Notes under the pieces: generated by a model
Told to the model about the DNA's origin: nothing
What the model saw: the letters and a program-made list of their open reading frames with translations, nothing else
Database searches by the model: none
From: Euptelea pleiosperma
Taxonomy: Eukaryota > Streptophyta > Magnoliopsida > Ranunculales > Eupteleaceae
Reading direction: 5' to 3'
DNA length: 64,000 nucleotides
Assembly: GCA_035048495.1 (NCBI GenBank)
Contig: CM068553.1
Coordinates: 875,259 to 939,258, forward strand
Shown: one piece after another, positions 54,651-64,000 of the stretch
How positions within the stretch are numbered: the first letter of the stretch is position 1
How the letters are laid out: every line of letters begins with the position of its first letter
Program-made: the position numbers and the translations under genes

Positions 54651-56300
54651 TCCATCATATAAACCCTTGATTTGAGTGAATACGGAAACCTTCGTTTATA
54701 AAAATAAACTTTGATTCCTTTCACATCATTAAAGCAATATTTGATGTTTTTTGATTATCAATCTTCTATTGTGGCGACCTTATGATGTAACCGGGCCATG
54801 TGAAAATTAAACTTATGAAAAACATGTTCTAGCTTTACTAGTCAATTACGCATTCTTAGACCTACTTCTACTAAAAAACAAGTAAGCGTAGTCCCTCCAA
54901 GACAATAACACTCATTACCCCGACTGCGGCTGTGGCGGCCTCCCGTCTTTGTGAATGGCCCCAAAAAGTGATCGCCTAACGAATGATGAGGTATAACAGT
55001 CTATCACGTATAATAGCAGTCGACAATGTTGTCGCCACCACCGTCATCATCGTCATTGTTAGCTTTAACTTTACACATTTTTCTTCGTGTATGATCTGAA
55101 AATAGGAAAAAAAAAATGGGCCTGGAAGGTTCAGTTCCTTGTTATTGTTATTATTATTGTTGTGGGTGGGGGAACTTTGGGACCAAAACCTGTATAGCAA
55201 TCAATCAAACTAAGAAGCCCACAAGGTCAATAATTTTTGAAGAAATTATTGGAGTGTGATGGTGATTGACCTCCCTTCTCCATTTTTAGCATTTTTGTAG
55301 ATATTACAATGGACCAGGCTTGAATCCCCGGAATCCACACCAGAGTTCTCAGGCGTGGATTCTAAAATATCCAACCACCCTAATGTTGGATTCTCGAAAT
55401 CCACGGCCGAGAACACGAGTGAAACGACGAGTAGAAAAAAGGCAAGTCCCCTGATCCCGACCCATTTACAATAGCCCCTTAATAAAGTACATTAAGATAA
55501 TTGTCTCATCTGTTCTTGTGGGTAACCCAGGATCCGATCGGCTGGTACATCATTTCGGTGCAGTTTTTCGAACAGTTGAGGATCTAGCTCAATCCCATTT
55601 TTCTTCTTTCTACTAATTACTGCTCATTGTCCTAAAATGTCAATCCCATCATTCATTTATAATTATTATTAGGGTTTTAGCGTTACTAGGGTTTTAGTAT
55701 GAAACAGCTTGCACTATTACAGAAATTCAATTGTTGTTTCAAGTCATCAGCCTTTACTTAATGCGGTAAGTGATGGAATCTTTAAAAAGATTTTAAGATT
55801 CTTTTAAATATATCGAATATTCCTTTATATCAAAGTTTCTATATAAAAAACTTACAAAACTGTCTTAATAAATATTTTAAAATACCCAATATGTCATTGT
55901 CTTAATTTTCAGACATAAGGACTTATAGTGTAAAATGTGGAGAATATCCATTTCAATGGATAGTCCCCATGTTTAACAGCTCGATGCTTGAAACATATTG
56001 GTAACATCATTGTATATCTAGCAAAAGCACATTAATAACGTGACCTATTTTGTGGGGTTGCTTCTGTGCAACCAGTGGCGGAGGCAAGATTTTATTCAAG
56101 AGGGGCAAGTCGTCATGCGGGGGCAGGTTGGGAATAATAGTCCTTAGCTCATAAAATATGTGAATTTTACCTACATTATGCACCATGTGCAGACTTTGAA
56201 GCATGCAAACATTGTCAGTACCATTGGATGCACCTTCAAAGACTTGTGTTAAAATTTTAAAGTTATTTCATTTTTTGGAAATGAGTTATGGTGCGACCGA
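54651..56300. other. Intergenic, no gene; one family D fragment
   Basis: 55325-55440 is a family D fragment (GAATCCACACCAGAGTTCTC, AATGTTGGATTCTCGAAATC). 56072-56095 (CAGTGGCGGAGGCAAGATTT) is a common plant repeat motif similar to the element at 25.68 kb. AT-rich stretches elsewhere. No supported gene. Confidence 0.4.
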
Positions 56301-56309
56301 CAAGGCAGA

Positions 56310-56572
56310 GAGGTTCTTAGAGACCACTGACCGTATGGATGTTTGGCCACCACCAGGTGGACCTACCTACCAAGAATAAGTTTGATTAGTGATTTCTAAC
56401 TATTGATTCGAGTCGCTTACGCAAAAAAAAAACTAGCTTGGATTCGAGTCTTTTTCATGGGTTATTTTTAACCGAATCAAGCATTATTTTGGGTATTAAG
56501 ACCCAAAGGTTAGAAATCACCAGCCAAGCTGATTTTTCATATATAGGTCTACTTAGGGATGGATCAAACATC

Positions 56573-56618
<46 letters not shown>

Positions 56619-56665
56619 GTCAGTAGTCTCTTAAAAGTGTGACACGTGGCTCATACTGTGGTCCA
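56310..56665. mobile_element. Foldback MITE, subfamily A, with (CA)n(TA)n tract
   Basis: ACTGACCGTATGGATGTTTG, AAGTTTGATTAGTGATTTC and the mirror GAAATCACCAGCCAAGCTGA, GGATCAAACATCCACAC. A (CA)n then (TA)n microsatellite (about 56571-56618) interrupts the right arm, which resumes AGTCAGTAGTCTC and ends GTGTGACACGTGGCTCATA. Confidence 0.75.
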
Positions 56666-56769
56666 TCATCAAAGCTTGATTCCTTTAAAGTCTGCACCAC
56701 GAATACAGACGAGTCTCACAATATGCTCCACCCACATTCAAAGCTAATAGAACTTTGATGACGGTCGTC

Positions 56770-57110
56770 GACATAGTATGAGCCACGTGGCACACTATTA
56801 TATGTATGGATGTTTGGCCCAATCCTATGTCGACCTACAAACTAAAAATTAGCTTGATTACTGATTTTACATGGTTAAAAATCAGCCAATTAAAACGACT
56901 CCAATCCAAAGCTTATAGCGAAAAGATTAGCTGGTCCGGGGACATTCAGAGGGACCTTCAAAGTTTCAAAGTCCCCGGACCAACGAATCTTTTCTCCCTT
57001 ATAATCACTAATCGGATTAATTTTTAGTTTCTAGGTCCACGTAGGGATGGGCCAAATATGCATACGGTCAGTGGTCTCTATAAGTGTCCCACGTGGCTCA
57101 GATCATGGCC
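56770..57110. mobile_element. Foldback MITE, subfamily A, rearranged core
   Basis: GAGCCACGTGGCACACTATT and TATGGATGTTTGGCCCAATC at the left; AATCACTAATCGGATTAATT, GGGCCAAATATGCATACGG and GTGTCCCACGTGGCTCAG at the right. An extra inverted pair near 56930-56990 (AGCTGGTCCGGGGAC facing GTCCCCGGACCAACG) lies in the core. Confidence 0.75.
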
Positions 57111-57254
57111 CGTCATCAACTTTTACAGCCAACACAATTAGTAAAATAGAAAGAGTCAACTGATTGCGATATAGATTCCACTCAATGATTCGGGTGTCAA
57201 AAACCTCAAATTAGTACACGTGGTGTGGTATCGAGCGAGTAAGACTTGCTTGAC

Positions 57255-57540
57255 CACCCACAATATAAGCCACGTGGCAATTTATTAGAGGATACTGACC
57301 GTATTGACCAATCTGTAAATGGACCTGGAACCAAAAATCGGAACCTCTGGATCTTTGTAGGGAAATAATGGTAAACAATGCTCAAATTCCTACGGTTAAA
57401 ATCAACCAACGAAAATGACCTCAACTAACACTTAGAAATCACTGATCAGATTGATTTTGGGTTTGTGGGTCCACATTTGGATTGGCCAAACATCTATACA
57501 GTCAGTGTCCGCTAATAAATTGCCATGTGGTTATATACCG
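57255..57540. mobile_element. Foldback MITE, subfamily A
   Basis: TAAGCCACGTGGCAATTTAT and ACTGACCGTATTGACCAATC at the left; GAAATCACTGATCAGATTGA, TTGGCCAAACATCTATACAG and TTGCCATGTGG at the right. A further left half (CTACGTGGCATATTTTTAGA, 57645-57740) follows. Confidence 0.7.
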
Positions 57541-57756
57541 TCTTACTCGTATCGAACCGAGTAAAACTTAACTTACCATCTTTACACAATTTTTTTTGCT
57601 GACTGTCGAGAGTCAGCAAAGTGTATGACTGCCCACATTCTGAGCTACGTGGCATATTTTTAGAGGACAATGACCGTATGGATGTTTGGCCAATCCATAA
57701 GTGGACCTTCAAACCAAAAATCAACCTGATTAGTGATTTATAAGCGTTGGATTGAA

Positions 57757-58073
57757 GTTTATAATCGTAAGGGGGCGTTACTGTTTTTTTCGTTATAACT
57801 AAAAACGCTCAGGGGTAAAAATGGAAAAGTAGCGAAAATAATGAAAAAACGAAAAAATGATGTGAAATTCAAATTTTGAATTTCAAAAATAGAAAATAAG
57901 GGAAAAAAAAAAACGGAATATACCGGCCTTTTTTCACAAAATTTTCCAGAAAATAACGGTTGTTATTTTTGTTATAACGGAAAAATAACGGCTGTTATTT
58001 TTTGGGCGTTTTAACGGTCCATAACATAACACGTAGGTCCGAATCCGTTATAAGGGCAGTATTTTAAACCTTG
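57757..58073. mobile_element. hAT-like MITE with TTATAACGG core, left end lost
   Basis: The right end TTTTAAACCTTG and core words GGCGTTACTG, CGTTATAACGG and CGTTTTAACGG match the intact element at 61477. ATTGAA occurs just before (57751-57756) and after (58074-58079), probably the remains of an 8-bp target duplication; the left terminus is altered. Confidence 0.7.
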
Positions 58074-58113
58074 ATTGAAACTTCTGTTGCGACCTTCTAT
58101 ATATTTTAATTGA

Positions 58114-59771
58114 CTAGTGGGTGCCCCGTGCCATCGGCACTCCTTGACAAAGAGTTTGCCAAAATCAGGTGAGTGGCGGAGATTCACCGTCCATTTGGGG
58201 GAGGATTAGAGGAGGCATAAGTAGGGAGACAACCAATGTGTTTTGTTATATAGAATAGTAAATGGCCCATGCCCACGGCACTCTCCAACAAAAGCGTTTG
58301 TAAAAATTGGGTGCCTTCGGCATTCAAACGGTATAACGGATTGGGGTGTTACCGTTTTTTCCATTACATTGGCTGTTATAACGGATTGTAACGCATAGAG
58401 GGAGAAATAGTAAAATAACAAAAAATAACAGTGTTGAAGTTCAAATTTTGAATAAATTGAGGTCAAATGAAGTAGATTGAGTGGCTGAAATCTAACCATC
58501 CGCATTAGATCGATAGATTTGATCTCAACCACTCTTTATCTAACCGTCCACATTAGATGGATGGATAAGATAAGAGAATACAACTGAGTTGTCGTGTTAT
58601 ATGCGTGGGTAGCCCGTGCCCGCGGTACTTTCCGACAAAGTGTTTGTCAAAATCGGGTGGGAGTTAATCTCAGCCATCGATATGAAGCATAGTGGATCTC
58701 AGCCACTCAGTATTGAAGCCATATAAGATAAGAGGGGTATAAGACAACCATTGTCACTTGTTATATAGATAGTGGGTGGCTCGTGCCCATGGCACTCTCC
58801 AACAAAGCATTTGTCAAAATTGGGTGTGAATGGCTGAGATCTACCATCTATTTGGGGGATAAAATCTCAGCCCTTCTTTGTTTAAATAGATAAGAGGGGG
58901 TATAAGTGGGGAGACAACTTCTTGTTTTGTTATATAGACTAGTGGGTGCCCCGTGCCATCAGCACTCCTCGACAAAGAATTTGCCAAAATCAGGTGAGTG
59001 GCGGAGATCCACCGTCCATTTGGGGGAGGATTAGAGGAGGTATAAGTAGGGAGACAACCAATGTGTTTTGTTATATAGAATAGTAAATGGCCCATGCCCA
59101 CGGCACTCTCCGACAAAAGCGTTTGTAAAAATTGGGTGCCTTCGGCACTCAAACGGTATAACGGACTAGGGCGTTACCGTTTTTTCCATTACAACGGCTG
59201 TTATAACGGATTGTAACGCACAGAGGGAGAAATAGTAAAATAACAGAAATAACAAAAAATAATGGTTTGAAATTCAAATTTTGAATAAATTGAGGTCAAA
59301 CGAGGCGGATTGAGTGGCTGAAATCTAACCATCCGCATTAAATCGATTGATTTGATCTCAACCACTCTTTATCTAACCGTCCACATTAGATGGATGGATA
59401 AGATAAGAGAATACAAATGAGTTGTCTTGTCATATGCGTGGGTGGCCCGTTCTCACGGTACTTTCCGACAAAGTGTTTGTCAAAATTGGGTGGGAGTTAA
59501 TCTCAACCATCGATATGAAGCATAGTAGATCTCAGCCACTCATTATTGAAGCCGTATAAGATAAGAGGGGTATATGACAACCAGTGTCACTTGTTATATA
59601 GATAGTGGGTGGCCAGTGCCCACGGCACTCTCCAACAAAGTGTTTGTCAAAACTGAGTGTGAATGGCTGAAATCTACCATCTATTTGGGGGATAAATCTC
59701 AGCCCTTCTTTGTCTAAATAGATAAGAGGGGGTATAAGTGGGGACACAACTTCCCCCTTTTGTTATATAGA
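58114..59771 (-). mobile_element. Tandem pair of four-monomer Helitron-like composites
   Basis: On the minus strand two composites of 833 bp (59771 to 58939) and 825 bp (58938 to 58114) are joined exactly CTAG^TC. Each consists of four monomers, all with TCTATATAAC- or CATATAAC-type starts and GGGCAC...CCACCCAC(TA) ends. One monomer contains an embedded TTATAACGG element. The outer host bases are A (complement of 59772) before the first TC and T (complement of 58113) after the last CTAG. The same composite lies on the plus strand at 44461-45331. Non-coding. Confidence 0.8.
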
Positions 59772-59989
59772 TTATATGTCAAGTTCCTACTTAAATTTAT
59801 TTGCTGGTTTGTCTCATTAGATAAATTTGATAGATCATGGTTGATGGTCTTGTTTTTTGTAAAAGAGTAAAGACCATTTGGAATTAGGGAAGTAGGCATC
59901 TCCCATCTACTCGTTATGTTCCTTAATAGGACACACATACCTACTTCCAATTTGACTTCACGTACAAAAGCTTCTCTTTTTTTTCTTTC

Positions 59990-60115
59990 TTTGTTTTTTA
60001 TCACCACTATCAACCACCATTGGATTCTCGGAATCCCGACCGAGAACACGAGTGCAAAGACGACTCCCTGAAGCCCGGGTCTGCCCGGCATGATCATGGA
60101 CCCTACATGTGTATG
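59990..60115. repeat. Family D repeat fragment
   Basis: CAACCACCATTGGATTCTC, CGACCGAGAACACGAGTGC and GACTCCCTGAAGCCCGGGTC. Resembles the right half of the complete element at 29.03 kb. Confidence 0.55.
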
Positions 60116-60332
60116 AATCAAGGGCTGATTTATGTATTTCTATCCGTTGGATATTAGTCTTTTCATTGGTTTATTTAATTTTTAGCGGGATTTGAGATTT
60201 ATTTGGGATACTCTGTTGGCCAGAAATCACCGATTAGATAATTTTTTTATTTTTAATCTGTAGGTTCATCAAGGGTGGGCCAAACATCCAGATGGTCGAT
60301 CAGTGATCTCAAAGAGGTGTCACATGGCACAT

Positions 60333-60598
60333 CTCTACGGAGATCGGTCAGTCTGTATGAGGAGGGGGAGGAGTGTTAGTTTTGAGGACATTGTGTTTAG
60401 TTGGTCGTCTCTGATTGGGAGGGCTTGAGTGAGCCGTGGGGCTTGTTCTCTTTGTAGTTCTTTATTTTTTTTTGCTTTTTATTTCGTTGTTCTCCTTCGC
60501 TTTGCCTTGGCTGACATTCTTAGCCTCCAAGTGCTAATAAATTTTATCCTTTGCCTTTCGATATAAAAAAAAAAAGAAAAAAAAAAAAAAAAATGAAA
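60333..60598 (+). mobile_element. Severely 5'-truncated LINE with target duplication
   Basis: TTTTGAGGACATTGTGTTTAG and TGCTAATAAATTTTATCC followed by an A-rich tail (60563-60593) match the 3' ends of the LINEs at 33.5 and 18.1 kb. GTGTCACATGGCACAT (60317-60332) and GTGTCACATGACACAT (60599-60614) are a 16-bp target duplication with one mismatch. The target was the G-box-like end of a subfamily A foldback (half copy at 60140-60330). Confidence 0.85.
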
Positions 60599-60737
60599 GT
60601 GTCACATGACACATGCGCGGTCGTGAGGAAATAAATACTCGAAATTTCTACTCTAAAATTTCCACGTATCAAGGGAGGAAGTAGCAAACGTCACGAATAA
60701 TAAAAATTATTTCTTACATACGTTCTGTATTTGTTGA

Positions 60738-61101
60738 TGTAACAAGGTAGACCTTGGCGCTAGGCTTCTACGCACCACTGTCTTCTGGGCCTCCTAACCG
60801 CATGGATGTTCAGAGACCACCTCTTGGTGCTTATACACAGCAAAAATTATCCCGACTGGTAATCTCTAGCCATTAGATTTTAGTACATTTAAAGGTATGA
60901 TTCTAACCGAGTTAGATTTAACTATATTTTGGGTACTAAATCCAACGGATAAAAATCATCAAACATACTGAAATTTGGTATCAATATCTACCAAGGGCTG
61001 TGCTAAACATCCATGCGGGTCAGTAGGTCCAGATGGAAGCAGTGAGAAACAAAAATCGCTATATCTGATGCCTTTGGTTTCAAGTCTACCTTGTTACATC
61101 A
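60738..61101. mobile_element. Foldback MITE, subfamily C, with AGGTAGAC ends
   Basis: The left end TGATGTAACAAGGTAGAC and right end GTCTACCTTGTTACATCA are exact inverted copies. Inside: CTAACCGCATGGATGTTCAG, CCATTAGATTTTAGTAC, then CCAACGGATAAAAATCATC and ACATCCATGCGGGTCAGTAG. Confidence 0.82.
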
Positions 61102-61214
61102 CGACCCCTTATGATATTGACAGACGGTCTGAAAGTTTAGATTCTTTCGTGACATATTTAAACATGTAGTCACATATCAACTTGCCCAACCATGGACCGA
61201 ACGGCCTACAATAT

Positions 61215-61400
61215 AATCCATGTGACACTTTAAAAGAACTACTGGCCATATAGATGTTCGGCACATCCCTAAATGAACATACATACGAAAAAATCAGCTT
61301 GATTAGTGATTTCTAACATTTGGATCAGAGAACCCCAAATACTGCTCGAAATCTCACAGTTAAAAATATACCTTATTGGCGGTGGTCTCTAAAGTGCTGT
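61215..61400. repeat. Left part of a foldback MITE, subfamily A
   Basis: TCCATGTGACACTTTAAAAG, GCCATATAGATGTTCGGC and AATCAGCTTGATTAGTGATT are left-arm words. The right arm is missing apart from GGCGGTGGTCTCTAAAGTG. Confidence 0.55.
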
Positions 61401-61476
61401 TTGGTAAAACTTGTTCTCAGACCTTACGTTTGAACAGGCCGAGATTTAGTGATTTTAGTGAATAATTGGTGTTTGG

Positions 61477-61776
61477 CAAGGTTTAAAAGGGGCCGTTATA
61501 ATGGTATAACGGTCTGGGGGTGTTACCGTTTTTTCTGTTATAACGAAAAAAACCACTCAGGGGCAAAAGTGGAAAAAAAGGAAAAAATGAAAAGAACAAA
61601 AAAATAATGGGAAAATACAAAAAAAATTGCCATTTTTTCCAAAAAATAACGGTCGTTATTTTCGTTATAACGGAAAAATGGTCATTATAACGAAAATAAT
61701 TGCTGTTATTTTATGGGCATTTTAAAGGTAACGGGGTAGGTCCGAATCTATTGTAAGGGCCGATTTTTAAACCTTG
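61477..61776. mobile_element. hAT-like MITE with TTATAACGG core
   Basis: Ends CAAGGTTTAAAAGG and TTTTTAAACCTTG are inverted copies. GTGTTTGG at 61469-61476 and 61777-61784 is a perfect 8-bp target duplication. The core repeats CCGTTATAACGG-like words, with CAGGGGCAAAAGTGG shared with the 57.76 kb copy. Confidence 0.9.
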
Positions 61777-61999
61777 GTGTTTGGTACACAACTTATTCCC
61801 AAGCACATATCACCAAAATCATTGGAATTCAATGAAAAGCAAAAAGAGACCCTCTCTTCACTTATTGTGGTAAGTGAAAGAATCTATTTTTTTTCTTTTA
61901 ATACCAACAATGACCTTGATTTAATTTTAAGACTTAAGACCTTTATAAACAAAATAATTCAAATATAAGTCATTAAGCTATCAGACCTTAAGCACTTTA

Positions 62000-62420
62000 A
62001 ACTTTTAAATCTCTATGGTCACTAAAAGCGTGTACAGTGGTTCATGCTGTTGTGACGTCTGTTAGCAAAGGTGTACTCTCTAATAGTATGCCACGTGGCT
62101 AACACTGTTGTCAACGTGCGTCATCAAAGATTTATTCCACCAATAGGACCCTCCTCACTTTAAGGTAGATTTTTTTTTAAGCCAAATTTATTAAGGAACG
62201 AAATTTCTATCTCTCACTCTCTCTACAACTACAAACTAATCAATTAGTAAAAAGTAGTTGCAGGTCCACCGAGGGACTGGCCAAACGTCCATAATGTCAG
62301 CACCCTCTAATAGTGTGCCACGTGGCTCGTATTTGTGGGCTGTGACCGGCTGCGGTCACAGTTTTACTCCAAATCAATTAGTAAAAAGTAGTTGCAGAGT
62401 CAATTGCGGCAAAATTCATG
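62000..62420. mobile_element. Foldback MITE, subfamily A, rearranged
   Basis: AGTATGCCACGTGGCTAACA near 62085 and AGTGTGCCACGTGGCTCGTA near 62313 are two direct copies of the right end, and CCACCGAGGGACTGGCC the arm between. AATTAGTAAAAAGTAGTTGC occurs twice (about 62241 and 62378), so a small direct duplication has occurred. Confidence 0.6.
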
Positions 62421-63765
62421 ATTTGGCACAGAAATTGGTGGATTAATGATAATGATTAAAGTCGCAATAAAAAAAAAAAAGCTTATAACTGAAGCGAAAT
62501 GATTTGATTTTTCCAGTGAGTTTTTCTTTACTTCTCCCAATCAAAAAATTTCCACATCTGCCTAAAATCTCATAACTGATGAATATGAGTAATGACCTCA
62601 GTGACGGGGTCCAGGAATATTGTCATGGTCCACAGCGGAGCCACATGTAAATCAGTTTTTAAGTTCGAGCAATATTCATCATATGGACTGGGGTCCATGT
62701 GATGCTCTCATGATGCACAGTAAGGTCATTGTACATAGCTGAAGGTACAATTTTGGTCCATGACAAAACACTATCACCTTGCACCATGACAACATTACTA
62801 AGGTCCATGTGATCATTACTTCTGAATATATTTAGTGTTGCCACCATTATACGATAACATATTGATGATGGACTTGTTCTAAATGTCTGGCAACTGACAT
62901 AAAGATAATTTGGCAATTAGTCAAATGGCCTAGTTCTACAAATTTTGAATGTACTTTCCTATGTGTAGGATAAAAACATTTACAAATAAAATGACAAATG
63001 ATCGTAAGGTTTACATAGATTGATTTTTCGATAAAACAATTTGAATATCAAAACTCATTTCTACATTTCTAACGGTTACAAAATGTAGATTACAAGTTGG
63101 ATGGCAGGGATCCCATGGGAGATCATGTTGGACAATACAACCGTACATATTGATCTATCCTTGCCATGGGAATCATGATCATGAAAATCAGTTCGTTCTT
63201 ATGTACTACATTAAAAGGCGACCTAAAGTATATAATAGTTTAATGGAATGATCTGGATTTTTTAAGTTTATTTTTCATTAGGTTAAGAATGTTAAAATGG
63301 ACTAAATTTTTTTTAGGATGGTTTCTGCGGCAGCAGGGTGGACAACTCATTATGTGGATGAATTATCAAACATGATCTCCATGTGAGCCCCACCACGGCA
63401 TGGAAGAAATCCGTGTAGCTGCACCATCCATATATTTAAGTTTATGGATGGTGCACATGTGATGCTCGTGATGTTTTATGTATTACATTACATCGAGTTT
63501 TGCTGCCTCTAATCTAGTAATTGTAGTTAGTGTATTTCTGTCATGAACCTTGATGTTGCACATCGATCGTCTTTATATATATATATATACTAACATGCTT
63601 TCCAGCTTGTGCTTTTATCTTACAGAGTTGTCTACTCGAGGACCCACCTCGTCCTTCCTGTGTTCAATATGCTCAAACTCATTTCTTACATCGTTTTTAT
63701 ATTTCTTTTTTCTTTTTCTAACAAGGTATACCTGGTACTTTTTCAAATGCAGAAGCACGATTTTT
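62421..63765. other. Intergenic, no gene seen
   Basis: No recognisable protein. Words such as GGTCCATGTGATGCTC and GATCATGTTGGACAATAC resemble a dispersed repeat also hinted at near 31.62 kb. A (TA)n run at 63574-63587. The ORFs at 63550-63833 have no domains. Confidence 0.4.
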
Positions 63766-64000
63766 GTTATTACTCACCCTGTCATATGGCTACACTGACG
63801 GCATGGATGTTTATCCCACCCCTTGGTGGATAAACACACAAAAAATCACCGTGATTGATAATCTCTAACCATTAGATTTTAGTCCATTTTAAGGCGTGCT
63901 TATGGCCGTTGAATTCAACTATTTGTTTGAGTACTAAAAGCAACGGCTAAAAATCATCAAACAAGCTGATTTTGAGTATGATTGTCTACTCAGGGGTGGA
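63766..64000. mobile_element. Foldback MITE, subfamily C, cut by the window end
   Basis: ACGGCATGGATGTTTATCCC, CCCCTTGGTGGATAAAC and AATCACCGTGATTGATAATC at the left; CAACGGCTAAAAATCATC and CAAACAAGCTGATTTTGAG at the right. The final end lies beyond the window. Confidence 0.7.

Overview
This is nuclear DNA from a flowering plant. GT-AG introns, plant-type proteins (a plastid small heat-shock protein and a CID-type poly(A)-binding-protein interactor) and a dense load of plant transposon families all point that way. The species cannot be named from the sequence. Most of the window is transposon-derived; only four protein-coding genes and one decayed paralogue are convincing.

Genes. (1) 8046-18924 (+): a ten-exon CID/PAM2-type RNA-binding protein with one PAM2 motif and two RRMs. 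Its eighth intron is inflated to about 8.5 kb by a Ty1/copia remnant, a LINE tail and MITE fragments. (2) 21952-23750 (-): a single-RRM protein with a Tyr/Ala/Ser/Gln-rich tail, six exons, convergent with gene 1. (3) 37299-37613 (-): a small MGNC protein with a likely lipidated N terminus. (4) 42502-43540 (-): a chloroplast HSP21-type small heat-shock protein with two exons, a TATA box and a heat-shock element. (5) 46569-48060 (-): a tandem second HSP21 copy whose exon 2 is intact but whose exon 1 is frameshifted.

Repeats. A family of long-armed foldback elements (here subfamilies A, B and C) recurs about 25 times. Subfamily A carries a palindromic G-box (GCCACGTGGC) at both ends. A second family behaves like tiny Helitrons: monomers run from A^TC to CTAG^T, have a hairpin just before the 3' end, and are joined head to tail at 28.2, 44.2-45.5 and 58.1-59.8 kb, with a single copy near 1.5 kb. 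A third group has hAT-like 8-bp target duplications and short-repeat cores; several members share the terminus CAAGGTTTAAAA. Four LINE 3' ends, two copia remnants, two copies of a tRNA-derived SINE, and several minisatellites (136-bp, about 75-bp and 69-bp units, plus a ~504-bp duplication) fill much of the rest.

Functional picture: two post-transcriptional regulators lie convergently in the left third and plastid heat protection sits in the centre. The right 16 kb has no supportable gene and is nested repeats. The strongest lead for something undescribed is the multi-monomer Helitron-like arrays, especially a four-monomer composite present three times in two orientations.
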